This document shows positions 36,434-49,591 of a stretch of DNA of 64,000 nt, in pieces. The translations under genes and the position numbers were made by a program. The DNA is taken from the NCBI GenBank assembly GCA_019671005.1, contig CM033745.1, positions 1,116,001 to 1,180,000 of the forward strand, written 5' to 3'. The notes beneath the pieces were generated by a model. That model was not told the DNA's origin. It saw only the letters and a list, made by a program, of their open reading frames with translations, and searched no databases. The stretch comes from Hibiscus mutabilis (lineage: Eukaryota; Streptophyta; Magnoliopsida; Malvales; Malvaceae). The first letter of the stretch is position 1, and every line of letters begins with the position of its first letter.

Positions 36434-39400
36434 ATGGCTTATGCATCTCATATCATCAATCATTCTAGAAAGGTAACGCCTGAGTTTTCTCAGTTCTCTT
36501 GACGCGATTCGTTTATTTGTTTTACTGCTTTCATCGGTTTTTGATTCAAATCCCTTAATGGATTTGAGTATTTATATTGATTTTGTTTCAGAAAGGGCGT
36601 CTATGAACTAAATTGATGATTCATCTTTTGTTTCATTTTATTGATCATAGTTGAAAATCTTTCTGTTATGTCGTTTATTTTTATATTTTTTGAATTTAAC
36701 TTTTGAATTTTTGTTATTATAGTTAAGAAATGTTCCCAAATTAATGCGGCATGATCACACCGTTTTGGTTCGTTGGTTTTCCAATGGAGCACAAGCCTCT
36801 GTTTGTAAAAGAGAAGGTACATATAAAGATGCAATGATATAAAGATTGCTCTGTTTTCTGATGCCTAGTTTTCCCTTAAGCGTAAGTGCTTTAGAATTTT
36901 GTTTAGTCTACTACATTGACGTGCAAAAAGTGCCTCCAGCAGGGGAACAAGATTGATAAGTTCAAGTTGCGTAATTAACCGAAGGCTCTAGACACTTTTC
37001 AAGAAGATAGGCGGCAGCTTGTAATCTGGAATTAACAAAAACAAACAAGTTTAATAAATAAAGCAATATGAATAAAGATTGAATCTTGAATTGAAAGAGA
37101 GTTTCAAGAAGGTAGAAAGATGGTATCTTGAATTGAAAACAGATTCAAGAAAGTAGAAAGATCGAATCTTGAAATTGTAAACAGATGCAAGAAGATAGCG
37201 TGTGGAATGAATGTGGTATGGTGAATGGATGGCGCGTAGTAGATTGCCCTAGGAGCCCTCTGAATCAGAAAGAATCATGTACATATCATATAGGCTCTTT
37301 TATTAGCAATTGTCTGGCACCTTTTTTGGGAAGTTGTGATTACACTTTTAGTGATAGGTTTCAGGTTTTAAAAGCATAACAGTGGATGCTGTTTTGTTTA
37401 TGTTATGTTAAGTAAAGTTGGTTATTTTTCAGATGTTGCAAAGATCTGCCCACTTGGTGCACCTGCAGAAAGAGAGATTGTATCCAAGTTTGTTGCCCGT
37501 AACCCTGTAAGTTAATATTTCTATTTTTCCCATTGGTGAGCAATAAATTTGCAGTCTCTGTTGCATATTTATTCTTTTTATTTCTTCTGCAGACTCCCGT
37601 TGTTCTTGATTTCTTAATTGAACTTAAGACTCAGTTGGCTAATACTGTGTGTTTAATACCTTATCTGCAGGTATCATCTGGTTTATCTAAGAACAATCTT
37701 TCTCGGACGACAATGAGATTGGGAATTCCAATGGGTGGTGTGGTATACAGCAGAGAACTTCTATGGTATTCTTTTCAGCATTTTTCTGCGATCTTATTGG
37801 AAGTTTCCTATTAGTGTTTTCTTAACCATGTTGACAACTTCAACTCCTTCCCTGTATCCGTTATCAGTTCACAGGTGCTTTCAAGGAGAGGATTTGCATC
37901 TGACGCAGGTATGGATTATTGCTTTAATTATCATGCATTGTTCTCTTAGGGATCCATTGCTTGTCAAATGGTAAAAAGTTTTGCACTTACCAATGACTGC
38001 TACAAGAATGTGTTTTAATTAATGAAACTGCACACCTCATTGGCTCATTCTGAATTCCAAACTATGACACCATTGATGCACTTCCCGTGGAAACTTCTAT
38101 GTTTAGTCCATAATTATCTGTGAGATTATATCATTCATGCTTGCTATCTATTGTTCAGTACCCTTCTGACAGGAGACCTCAGATAATAGGAATTTAACTT
38201 TTGGATAATAATATTTTGTATTATGAAACATGTTTATCTGGTTTCTAAGTTGTAAATAATGCGACTTATCTGCTTTTAAGATTTGAGACATCATAACTAC
38301 AGTTTATGATTCATCTCTCTTTTACAAGGTAGTGCTATATGTCTTGTTCTTTTTATTTTTGTTTTGCTAGTGCTCTCTATTAGGTAATGCTGGATTTATT
38401 TAGCATGAATGGTTTTTCCAGTGGTTTTTGCCAGTCTAGAGATTAGTATACTTATGGTTGGGCACATGGCAGTTGAAATGATTGAAGGTTTTCTAAATTG
38501 AACTCTGCTGCATTAATGATAGCCACTGGGTGTTAATTGTTTGTTAAAAGTTCCATTTTGTTATTGTATGACCTACTAAATATTGCTAATATTCTTAAGT
38601 TGCTTTCAGGCCTTCCTCCTCACCAAGAGATTGGAATGCCTTCGCTTTCACCCACGATGACAGAGGTGTGAATCATTCTGGATCTCTCCAAAATATTGTA
38701 AAATATCTGTGATATACTTAGCATGTCGTTTCCTAAATGCAGGGAAATATTGCAAGGTGGTTGAAGAAAGAGGGTGATAAGGTGGTTCCTGGTGAAGTGT
38801 TGTGCGAAGTTGAAACAGTAGGGCATTCTCCATTTTCTGGCTAACTTGTAGCACCTGATTGATGTTATCCTTTATTTGCTTTCTTTGTTTCAAAAATTGG
38901 ATTTTGTTTTTAACCTCATTTATTATTTGAAAGGACAAAGCAACTGTTGAGATGGAATGCATGGAAGAAGGTTATCTTGCTAAGATTATTAAGGGAGACG
39001 GGTCAAAAGAGATCAAAGTTGGTGAGGTATTGATTTTAAGAATTATTGTGCATACATTTATCTTTTTTCAGCTCTCATGGATTTGGGAATCGATTTGACT
39101 AAATAGAGTAGATCATCTTGGTTTCCACCTCTTAGACCTTCGTCTATTGTTCTTTTGCTCCCTGAATAATGTAACACTTCATCTGAATATTTATGCAGTT
39201 AATGTTTTTTTTTGTTTTCTTTTGTGGTTATATGTAGATAATTGCCATCACTGTTGAAGAGGAGGAGGATGTTGCAAAGTTCAAGGACTACAGTCCTCCA
39301 GCATCAGGTTCTGGGGCTCCTGCAGCAAAAGATTCAGCAGCTCCTCCGCCACCGCCAAAGGAGCCTGTTGAACAACCAACTCCTTCACCACAGCCCAAGA

Positions 39401-41875
39401 CTCCCAAGCCTACCTCCTCTCCTTCAGAAGATCGCATTTTTGCAAGTCCTCTAGCTCGAAAATTGGCTGAAGATCACAAGGTTAGTCATATAAGTGCTGT
39501 GACTGCAATTGTCTTGTTCTGTGTCAAAATACAACTTTAAGCTCCTAATCATTTCTATCTCAAATCTTTTTAACATTTTTCTATTCTTCTTGGCTGCAAA
39601 TATAGGTACCACTATCAAGTATCAAAGGAACAGGTCCTGATGGCCACATTGTGAAGGCTGATATTGAAGATTACTTGGGTATCATATTTAAATTTCTACA
39701 CTGTTTGATGCTGTTGCGACTTTGTAACCCTGATAAATAATGTTATATATTAAAGAATGTCTGTCTCCTCACCCCACAATCCTTTTCCCTTTTCAGCGAT
39801 TCTTTAACAGTATACTTTTTGATGTACTATTGTCAGAGCTATTGTCACTTCTGCTTACTGGAGTGTTTTTCTTGTCATGTAGCCTCACGAGGTAAGGAAG
39901 TTTCGGCACCGACCCCTAAGACAAAGGATGCAAAACTTGCATCTTTAGATTATGTGGACATCCCTCATTCTCAAATAAGAAAGGTATTTTACTCGTGGAT
40001 ATTATTTTTATAAGTTTCATGAGAGTACAAAGCTGTCGAATAGAATTAAGCCTTTCATCTAGTTCTGAAAGGATCTGCATTCGATTGCAACCAATGAAAT
40101 CTCAAATTGTAGCTACCTTTTAGATTTCTTTACTCTTTGCATAAGAATGCCAAGAAGTTGGTCTCCCTATCTTCTCTCCGGCTTCTTTTGTTGTCTGCCC
40201 ATTTTTTATGCTTGTTACATAACCAAAGTGCTTTGTGAGTAATTTCTACTACAAAATTTGACAGGTCACAGCATCACGCTTACTATTCTCAAAGCAGACT
40301 ATCCCGCATTACTATTTAACGGTGGATACATGTGTTGACAAACTTATGGCGTAAGTAATAGTGCTTCAATCTTTGCCAAAGGAAATTGATGATAGATTTG
40401 ATAAATTATAAACTGTTTCATTACATTCAGTTTGCGGAGCCAACTCAACTCATTACTGGAATTGTCAGGTGGAAAGCGTATATCTGTGAATGATCTTGTA
40501 ATTAAGGTAGACAACTTCTATGCATTTACTTACCTTTGAGATATACCAATTTGACCGCATTTGATGCTTTTGTTACGGTCCAAAGGCTATAATGTGGACC
40601 TAACATGGCATTTCTTGATTAAGCTTCTGGGTACATAGTTAAAACATATTATGTTAAGTTCATGTGTGTGTGTCATCATATTTTCTAGCTTTTCATCTTT
40701 GTAAACTTTAATCCTTTTGCTGATGTTATGTAATTCTTTCTTAAATCACGACCTTTTTTTTGTTGGAAATATTTAGTCCAGACACCGTCTGAAATGGCTG
40801 TTTTATGTAGATGCTAATATAGCATTTCTGCAAATAAGAAATTAGTGCGTATTTTACTTTTTCTTATTGAACTTCCATTAGAATACTACAACAAATAAAC
40901 ATGTCAGATTTAGTATACATAGAAGGTAAAAGTCTTCTGTCAATTACAGGCTGCTGCATTGGCTCTCCGAAAGGTTCCTCAGTGCAATAGTTCATGGACA
41001 GATGACTATATTCGCCAGTGAGTATAAATTACTGACGAACTTATTAAGTCAAGAGTGCATAATGGATGTAAAATATCGACATGACATGCTTTCTTTTTCT
41101 TCCAACCCAGGTATAACAATGTGAATATTAATGTAGCTGTGCAGACAGACAATGGACTTTATGTCCCTGTTATCAGGGTGAGTTGTCTCAACTTCATGTG
41201 GTTCCATTCCTGTAATAATTTTCTGGTTAGCATTACCATAATTTGTTGTGGATATTGCAGGACGCTGATAAGAAAGGTTTGTCGTCAATTGGTGAGGAAG
41301 TCAAGAAATTGGCTCAAAAAGCCAAAGAGAACAGCTTAAAACCAGAAGATTATGAGGTAGAAATTGCTTTCATGTTAATAAACAATAATTGATGTTATGA
41401 TCATCATCTGGGTTTTTTATACATGGTGGGTTTCCTTTGCAGGGAGGCACATTTACAGTGTCTAACTTGGGAGGGCCCTTTGGTATTAAGCAATTCTGTG
41501 CCATCATTAATCCTCCTCAGTCGGGAATTCTGGCTGTTGGGTCTGGTAAGATTTGTCCTTATTTTGCTCTATGTTAAGTCATATTCATTTCTGCTTCATA
41601 ATCGCTGGACTGAATGGTTTACAGCTGAGAAGAGGGTTATCCCTGGCTCAGGTCCTGACCAATTCAACTTTGCTTCATTTATGTCCGTAACTCTAAGCTG
41701 TGATCATAGAGTTATTGATGGTAAGTAGTTTGGTTAGAATCCTGATAGTTAGACTCAAAACTTATATACAACCCAATTAACTACTACACTTGCTGTACTT
41801 TTAGGTGCAATTGGTGCTGAATGGCTGAAAGCTTTCAAAGGCTACATTGAGAATCCAGAGTCGATGTTGCTCTAA
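36434..41875 (+). CDS. Dihydrolipoyl acetyltransferase, E2 of mitochondrial pyruvate dehydrogenase
   Basis: E2 forms the core of the pyruvate dehydrogenase complex and transfers the acetyl group from lipoyl-Lys to CoA in the mitochondrial matrix. Nineteen in-phase coding exons: 36434–36472, 36723–36816, 37433–37506, 37671–37765, 37868–37908, 38610–38665, 38743–38817, 38934–39026, 39238–39480, 39606–39678, 39883–39983, 40265–40350, 40431–40506, 40950–41017, 41111–41177, 41261–41356, 41443–41545, 41625–41720 and 41805–41875. They encode 548 residues, close to Arabidopsis mtE2 (539). An Arg-rich presequence is followed by a lipoyl domain (GMPSLSPTMTEGNIARWLKK, lipoyl Lys160 in DKAT), a Pro/Ala linker, a peripheral-subunit-binding domain (257–294) and the catalytic domain with DHRVIDG (His521, Asp525). 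It ends ENPESMLL. The third to fifth exons encode the variable presequence/linker and are the least certain. Confidence 0.95.
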
Positions 41876-43480
41876 GTCAAGTGGTGCTTTTTTTTTTTTG
41901 TTTTAGACGCATTTTCTTTCTGTGATCAATTTGCATGATGGAATGCAGTACTGTTATGGGTATTCCCGACCAATTTCTTCGGGATTGTTGCTTAACCACA
42001 TTAATTTTTTTGGGAATAAAGGGGGTCAAGATTCGAGTAACTGAACTGCGAGCTGGAATTTTCCTATTGCAGAGTGTAACCGTGAATACTTGGAATGATA
42101 TCTCTTGGGTGTGCTATTGTCATGTTTTACTGGTAAGAAATGTTAACTGAATATGATGAGTTTTGCATCAAGTTTCTTTAGTCTTCTGAATCGTGCCCAA
42201 TACGTGTAGACAATGGTTGCTACCCAGCCATTTAAGCTTTGACTTTGCGGGTGAATATTTTGTTCGAACCATCGAGAACTGAGTTGTGCGTTTTAAATAG
42301 AGGGGACGGAACAAGAGCTGAAGGTGAGTTTTCCCGATTTCAGAAACAGGGGTTTATAAGGTTCTCATTCGACTGTTCCACTTAATTTCCTGTTTCATCG
42401 AGTCAACTTTAAACAAATTGAATTGAGAATATCACCTTTTAAATGACCTTTGTAGCACTTATATTCGGTCGGAGTTGGTCTAAATGTTGAAGAAATCATA
42501 TTTACATTTAGTAAAATAGTGAGACAAGTTTCTCCGCTTATCCCTGTATAACGAAACCGATATTAAACTTCACAAGGTCTAAAGATCGAACTAGTTCAAA
42601 AAAGTCATGTGAAAAAAGAAACAGAAAAAACTTGTTCAAAAAGAAAAACAACAGAAACTCTATTGTTTTTATAGTTCGGGGGTTCCTTAAGACTTGACCT
42701 TGAAGTAAGAGTGAACACCAATTCTGCAGTAATAACGGATACATAATCATTTATCATCATTTTCCGTCCTCTAAGTGAACTGGTCGACATTTTTACACAT
42801 TGCTCTCTTCTCTCTTCACTTAAATAACTATTAGATTTAAGTTTTTCCTCGACGATCGGTTGCTGTTTTTAGGCGACTGGCCTCCATCTTTATTTTTCTT
42901 TTCTTTCTCAACCCGTAGTTGACACTTTTTTGTTTTCCCTTCTGTTTATGTTGCCCTACTTTCTTCTATCGTTCTCGATGAGTTTGTTGTCTCTGACCGA
43001 CACTGTGTCAAAGTTCGGGCTCCGTTTTATAAGAGAAATGAACAGTCCTCCCTATCAGCTCGGAACGAAGAAAAATGATTCTTGTCGCTTCTCTTTGTCC
43101 TATTTTTTTTCATTTTTGGTTTTGTTTCTCCTTTTTTTTAGGTTTAATGGTCATCGTCATCGGTGGTGACTTCAACATCTTCTCCTACCGTCCTTCTAGC
43201 ATATGTGGTCTCTGATTTTCGTTGTTGTTTCGATTTCTCTTCTAAAGGGGTTTTTTTCATGTTTATGGTGCTTCTGACGATAAACTAAGTATTTTCAACT
43301 TGAAAGGTCCTTCCGCTGTCCTAGTTAATCCGTCACTTGAACTCCGATGCCCTCGGTACCCGTTGCCAAATAGATCATGAAAAAAATTCATCCTTATAAA
43401 AAAAAAGCAGGCCGGCAACTGCAAAAAAAACCAAAACAGTGACATACTTTTTCGTTAGCCGACGAAAAACTCTGCATGTG
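41876..43480. other. E2 3' UTR and spacer before the LTR element
   Basis: The 3' UTR probably runs to about 42150. The rest has no gene-like reading frame. This sequence is contiguous with 49597 onward once the retrotransposon is removed, so both sides formed one spacer between the E2 and TIM23 genes. Confidence 0.55.
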
Positions 43481-43485
43481 CCAGG

Positions 43486-44118
43486 TGTCAAGGCCATCCC
43501 TTATTATATTACGACCCTGCCTTGACAAGCCCGTTCATTACCGAGCAATGGTGGACCGAGTGATGATATGAGCAGTCCCTAAGGAGCTACCAAGTCAAGG
43601 ATGCAAGTTGAGAAGCTTTAGGAAGGCGATGAAGGCCCCATCCGTAAAGTGTCCTCATTTGGGACGAAGCAACGTCTACTCACGGCATTCCCGTAAGTTT
43701 ATTTAGCTCTTTAGGGGAAGTGGTCCAGTGTCGGGTCTCCACCATCCCCCGCCTGGGCTAGCGACCGAGCTTCCTTGGTGTAGCGACCTACTCCTAGGCC
43801 TATGTGGGGCCTAGGTGTGCGGGGGCAGATGGGGCCTAGTGGTTGGCGACCGTCTCTCCCGGAGAAATACCTAGGGACGGTTTGGGGCCCATAGGGCCCC
43901 ATATCGCGCTTGTGGTCAAGTCGAGGTTGGAGTGCAATATCGCTAGGCCCCCTACGGGATTCGAAACTCTAAAGCCTTAGGGCCTTGTGACCACGGTAAG
44001 GCTCGACCGAGATAACTCCTTGGACAATGAGGCATGAGGAAGGCTGACTTGTCTGGGTAACACCCATTTCAAGTGCCGCACGGCTTGCCAACCGAGCAAA
44101 GGGGGCCTGTCCGTGACA
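43486..44118 (+). repeat. 5' LTR
   Basis: Direct copy of 48958–49591. It starts TGTCAAGGCCATCCCTTATT and ends GGGGGCCTGTCCGTGACA. It is GC-richer than the surrounding genome. Compared with the 3' copy it shows scattered single-base changes and short indels (for example around 43744, 43776 and 43820). Confidence 0.93.
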
Positions 44119-44120
44119 CG

Positions 44121-44132
44121 TGGTATCAGAGC
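44121..44132 (+). other. Primer-binding site (initiator tRNA-Met type)
   Basis: TGGTATCAGAGC lies two bases after the end of the 5' LTR and is complementary to the 3' end of plant initiator tRNA-Met, the commonest primer for plant LTR retrotransposons. Confidence 0.9.
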
Positions 44133-44340
44133 GAGAATACGATGGACAATGTACTCATATGATGGTGGCGTTTGGCTATGGCTTTTGATACAGTGGTGCG
44201 TATTTGTTAACCAGACGCCATAGTGCTCGTGTACCAACTGGAACACTATGATGCTTTATTTAGTGGCTGTGGTGCGTGGTGACGCCAGACGGATGCGTAG
44301 CAAAAAAATGAGAGTTGGACTATTTGTGGATCAGTTGGTC

Positions 44341-44760
44341 TCACGCCAAGCGCTCCTACGGGTGGAGTAGGTAGGGTGGATCATCATGACAGGGAAAAAA
44401 AAAGAGAGACTACTTTTTTTTCTGTGCGCAGAGGCGCTGGATTGTGCATTCTACGCCAAGCGCTCCGATGAATGGAGTAGGCAGGGTCGAATGATAGTAA
44501 ACCAAGCGCTCTTTGGACTGGAGTAGGCAGGGTGGGGGACTACACCAAGCGTTCCCATGTGGGGAGTAGGCAGGGTGGTCTAATCCCACGCCAAGCGCTT
44601 CTCTTCAAGGAGTAGGCAGGATGATGTAATGTCACGCCAAGCGCATCCATTAGTGGAGTAGGCAGGGTGGTCTAGTTTCACGCCGAGCGCCCTGTGAGGG
44701 TAGGCAGGGTGGCTAGAACCTACGCCAAGCGCTTCCGCGAGTGGGGTAGGCAGAGTGACT
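44341..44760 (+). repeat. Minisatellite in the element's untranslated leader, about 8 units
   Basis: Eight imperfect units of about 40–55 bases, each with CACGCCAAGCGC, a variable 10–14-base middle, then GGAGTAGGCAGGGTGG. Only the middle and the spacing between units vary. Some gaps between units are longer (for example 44381–44450). Located between the primer-binding site and gag. Confidence 0.85.
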
Positions 44761-46709
44761 CCTTATGCTGATTGATCAAGACCTAGTCAAGGCGCAAAGG
44801 TGTCTATGGTGGGTTTGGCAAGGTAGTGCCGATGTGTTACATTAGAGCGGTGGCGCGTATGAATTAGGGCACAGTGGTGCTCATTTGTTCGTTACAGGCG
44901 TAACATTGTTGTTGGCTGATCGAGCCGGCGATCGAGTTGAGGCGCAAAGAAGCGCAAGAACTTTTGTGGATGAGATTGATCTTTGCATAGTAGTGCATGT
45001 CCGTGATTCAGGACACCGGCAATATTTTTTTTTGAGTTACTTTAAAGGCTCGTTGAAGGCTGTCTATGGGACATGATGAAGTGTGTATTCCTCATAGCAT
45101 GGGGGCACGAATTCTAGCAATATGGGGATGCTTACGCATCACGCGAGAGGAGAGTCATTCCCTATGGTGGCTATCGGTAATAGTGATGCTTATTTTGATA
45201 CATTGCCTTGTGTCGGTAACCCTTGCTTATTGATGTTTGTTTTGTCCTGTTAGTACAAGGGCGTGTGTAGCTCGAAGCATAAAATGTGATTATTTTTGTT
45301 AATCTAACATATTGGTGCTTGTCATTTCCAGGGTAATGGGATAAATTCTTGATTGATGGAAGTTAATGGCAATATTGTTTATCCCGCACCTTTGTGGTGC
45401 TTGATTGTTGCCTAACTATCTTTTTTTTCCGTGTGAAAAGAGGAGTGGGTATAGATGGTTGTAGAGTGATACAACGGATAGTCATGAGTTCGTAGACTAA
45501 CCCTAAAAGAAAGAGTTGGAGACAACTTGAAACCGTTCCAAAATTGCTTTGGGTTCGGGGACTCAAGGCGGCGGAGTCGTGTTCTTCAAGGTGGTGGATT
45601 CGCCCATTGATAAAATCAAAGGGGATTATAAAACTCATTTGTTGTGGGAGTACCTTAGTATAGTGTGATCGTCTAAGGGTGCGGGACAAGACTCTTAGGA
45701 CCTCGAACTATTTAACGAAGTGGTCAAAGGATCACGACGATCGTTGTATGCCGGATGGAGTGGCCCTCTCAAAACAAAAAAAAAAAATGGAGTAAAAGGA
45801 GTGCAAAGTTATTGGTATTCTCCCTATTGTTGTTGTGGGCTCTGTGCGGACGGACACATCATGGGTTCTCGGGAAAAGTCACATTGTCGATAAAATCAAG
45901 GAGCCTAAGGGGAAATGTTTCTCATAGCTAATGATTTGTCTCAGAATGGGCAATTTTCTTAAGACACATTGGGTCTTAAGGTAAAAAGGAATGTGTTGCG
46001 GTGTGGTAGTTTGGACCAGATTCTCTGTAATAAATTGCAATATGAGATGACAAAGGGTAAGGCAAAGTTCTATTTGTAAAGCTACTCGTTTGGGTGAGAA
46101 ACACAAGGGTGGTACAACTTGGTAATGTGGGTGCATTTGATGGAAGCTCTCCTTAGAGTTCCTTCACAAGCAGAGCCAAAGAGTAAGTGTGGGACAGATA
46201 AGCTCGATGGGTATGTGGTGATGATTCAAGTACAATTCAGATCTCACCCAAGTATTACAAAATCCCCAATTTGGGCAAAGAGATGTGGGCTACTACGACA
46301 AGCTAGTTGGTGGGCGAGCTAGTAAAGCCAAGGCTTAGGTCAAAGTTGATGTATGGACCAAGAGACCAAAAGCAAAACCTGTTACCACGGATATGTCGGT
46401 GTTACCCAAAAAATGAAATGTGGTGGTCAAGGAAGTTATAACGCACTTCCCAGAGTTTGGCAATACAGAGCGTGAATTGCAGTGGGAGTCGTACTGGAAA
46501 GTCTCATTGAACTTGTGAGGTACATTTCATTTTATTGTTATGTAATTGGACTAACCAATTTCGTGGTCAGTTTTCTCTTTGTGTATGTTCTGACGACAGG
46601 TGTTCCTACCAATTCCTTGAGGGATGTTGGGGCAATCGATTAGAGAACCAAGATGGTTTTGAAGGTTTGGCAGGTGTCAAGAAGCCCGGATCGTATGCAA
46701 CAGAGATAA

Positions 46710-47460
46710 ATGTTAGCTTCATGTAACAAAGAAGGACACGATACAAATATCACACCTATTTGTAAAAGTCGATGTCTGTGCAGGCACAATGATTCTGGGT
46801 GTGTCGACAAGAATGGTGACAAACGCGAAAACGTGGAACGAGTATTGCCCAAGGAGAGAACACACCCAAGTGCTGGGGCGTCAACACAAGGTGGTGGGTC
46901 GGTAGACCCTAGTCGGTTTAAGGAACTTGAGGCCGTAGTGGCTGCCATGAGAGCTATGGCATCAAATGATCGACTTTGAGCAATAAAGGAAATGCAGCAA
47001 GAGTTGACCCAGACTATCAAAGATTTTGGTAATGGAGGCAAAAGAAGCATTAAGTCATATGAAGTTCGGACTAGATGAGATTAAGACTCGGGTTAACTGA
47101 TACAAATAGCTATGAGCAATTCGATGACATGAGATAGGGTTTGAGGACTAGGGTTTCAAAACCTCAGTAGTATGAAGGAAACAGAGATGCTAGGGAGCTT
47201 GAAAATTTCTTGTTCGACGTCAAGCATTATTTCCGATATACGCATACTAAAATGATAAAGACAAGGTCAGCGGTGGCCTTGGTGTATCTAATAGGGGGCG
47301 CCAAGTGGTGGTAGCGGTCCAAGTTTATTAATGGTGTTTGTCCTATCAAAATGTGTGAGGAGCTAAAGGGAGAGTTAATGGGCTCATTTCTTTCCCAAAA
47401 ATGTAGAATACAATGCTCAAAAGAAGCTAAGGATTTAGCGAATACGGTTCTATTCGAGAT
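46710..47460 (+). pseudogene. Degenerate gag of the LTR element
   Basis: An open stretch at 46710–46979 (Asp/Arg/Lys-rich, ending RFKELEAVVAAMRAMASND) precedes a gag-like block in the 47160–47440 region: YEGNRDARELENFLFDVKHY, then VALVYLIGGAKWW, CPIKMCEELKGELMGSFLSQ, and KEAKDL. This is the Retrotrans_gag pattern of Ty3/Gypsy-type elements. In-frame stops interrupt it before YEGN and after KWW, and the frame is lost after 47440. No pol follows. Confidence 0.7.
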
Positions 47461-48780
47461 TATGTAAGAGAATAAAGAGGTATTGATCCTACATGAGAAT
47501 ACTCTACCGACTAGATGTCGTGGGCATATGGGGAAGAGTTTGGTTCTGCGAAAACCTAAGTTAGACGTAGAGGCACAAGTGAGACATCATTTTGAAGTCC
47601 ACGACACGAGACTAATGTTGATATGATGGTTGTGGGGTGCTAATACAGGTTTCTTTGGGGGCGTGATAACAAGATGAACTTTTCTACTAAGTGGATAATA
47701 GGGAAGACAAGTCTTTTGGGAAGAGGGTAATGGCCCCGTGACAAGTATAGGCCATGTGTGTCAAGAGATCAAATGCGTACTTTTGTGCTTATCAACAGCC
47801 TGCATGCTTACAAAGGGAGTGAAGGAGAAATGAAATAAAGGGGCAACTTGATTGGCTATTACAAGGGCCATAGGAGACCATTAAGAAGTTCTAGCGAGGA
47901 CATATGACCAACTATTTTGGCTACTGGAACAAGGGCAAGGTTGTTCGAGAGTATATTGGTGGGCATTCATTGGTAAATGGTGCAGGTATAATTGAGTGAG
48001 AAGAAAACTTCACGAGTGGATGATATTAGCTTGTCGTAGAGACTGCATTCTCAAATAGTCAAAACACCTGAGGTATACATACAAAGGCATACCATGATTG
48101 GTGGTAGCATAAGGCAATGTGTGCCAACCAGGATTTATTACGGAGAACAAAAGGCAAGTACAATGCAATACGGTGTTGGCAACTAGAGATAATCTATGCA
48201 TTATTGAGCAACCAGGTGCAACGCGAGCATGTGCCGGCAAAACTTGGGTTAATGTTGATGACAAATGTATGGTGGCGCATTCAATACTTTGGAGGTCTCG
48301 GTATGAGATGAGGCAAAGTTGGCGAAGATGCTTAACGTCGAGGAGCAAGCCATTGAGTGACGAGTCATAACACGTTTACTCATGATCAGGTATGTTACTT
48401 TTGTATTTGTGTAGGTTAATGGGCAGATCGTGGAGCACAGAGAAACTACAAGGCACTTGTTCGAGTGGATCGATGGTTTGTTACTTGTCTTTTGCCCGAG
48501 CCACAATCGTGAGTAAAAGTGGGAGCATGAATCTAAAACTCAACATGATAGAAGTGGAACTGGGTCATAATGAGTTTGTGGTCGATCTAGATGATTACGG
48601 ATGTACAACATAATCAAAAGGGGATAGAAAGAACCCGTGGATCGAGGCTTGAATTATTTGCTTGAAGGATCAAATGGCGGGACAAGAAAAACATACCAAA
48701 TCGAGCACGAATCGAAGAGATATCGCCACAAGGGTTTGTATCGGCTCAACAGTGATGAAGAACGGTGTCAATATCAATGA

Positions 48781-48957
48781 GAACCATCCTTCCTGGACTA
48801 CATCGATAAGGGCATCGTAGAGGAAGTGGGGAGAATGTCGAACCATCCCTTCTTGGACTACATCGACGAAACCATCGATAGAGGAAGTGGGGAGAATGTC
48901 GAACCATCCCTTCGGGGCTACATCGATGAGGCCATCGATAGAGTAAGTGGGGAGAGA
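48781..48957 (+). repeat. Tandem repeats of the polypurine-tract region, three units
   Basis: Three units of about 60 bases, each GAACCATCCCTTC, then GGACTACATCGA.GA..CCATC, then GATAGAGGAAGTGGGGAGA and ATGTC. The third unit runs directly into the 3' LTR. Each unit ends in the same purine tract that precedes the LTR, and each begins with a near-match to the LTR's first bases. Confidence 0.85.
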
Positions 48958-49591
48958 TGTCAAGGCCATCCCTTATTATATTACACACCACTGCCTTGAC
49001 AAGCCCGTTCATTACCGAGCAATGGTGGACCGAGTGATGATATGAGCAATCCCTAAGGAGCTACCAAGTCAAGGATGCAAGTTGAGAAGCTTTAGGAAGA
49101 CGATGAAGGCCCTATCCGAGAAAGTGTCATCATTTGGGATGAAACAACGTCTACTCACGGCATTCTGGTAAGTTTATTTAGCTCTTTAGGGGGAAGTGGT
49201 GCAGTGTCGGGTCTCCACCATCCCCCTCGCCTGGGCTAGCGACCGAGCTTCCTTGGTGTAAGCAACCTACTCCTAGGCCTATGTGGGGCCCTAGGTGTGC
49301 GGCGATGGGGCCTAGTGGTTGGCGACCGTCTCCCGGGAGAAATACCTAGGGACGGTTTGGGGCCATAGGGCCCAATATCGCGCTTGTGGGTCAAAACGAG
49401 GTTGGAGTGCAAATATCGCTAGGCCTGCGGGATTCGAAACTCTAAAGCCTTAGGGCCTTGTGACCACGGTAAGGCTCGACCGAGATAACTCCTTGGACAA
49501 TGAGGCATGAGGAAGGCTGACTTGTCTGGGTAACACCCATTTCAAGTGCCGCACGGCTTGCCAACCGAGCAAAGGGGGCCTGTCCGTGACA
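48958..49591 (+). repeat. 3' LTR
   Basis: Direct copy of the 5' LTR, beginning TGTCAAGGCCATCCC immediately after the purine tract and ending CCGTGACA at 49591, followed by the CCAGG duplication. Confidence 0.93.

Larger units (their letters stand above)
43486..49591. mobile_element. LTR retrotransposon, non-autonomous (LARD-like), 6.1 kb
   Basis: Two LTRs of about 633 bases (43486–44118 and 48958–49591) begin TGTCAAGGCC and end CCGTGACA. The 5-base target-site duplication CCAGG is exact (43481–43485 and 49592–49596). A primer-binding site TGGTATCAGAGC follows the left LTR, and a purine-rich tract (AAGTGGGGAGAGA) precedes the right one. The 4.8-kb interior has a decayed gag but no recognisable protease, reverse transcriptase, RNase H or integrase, so it must have depended on enzymes from elsewhere. 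The plus strand is the likely sense strand, judged from PBS and PPT positions. The LTRs differ by many substitutions and small indels, so the insertion is not very young. Confidence 0.92.

Noticed and set aside
44121..44140. Possible tRNA fragment (TGGTATCAGAGC)
   Set aside because: It is the primer-binding site of the LTR element, complementary to the 3' end of initiator tRNA-Met; no cloverleaf is present.
44341..44760. CRISPR-like array (conserved ends, variable centres)
   Set aside because: Units are imperfect, spacers are similar to each other, and the array lies inside a plant LTR retrotransposon leader.
48010..48613. Several overlapping ORFs of 64–112 codons in the LTR element interior
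   Set aside because: They occur on both strands, show no reverse transcriptase, protease or integrase motifs, and lie in a decayed region.
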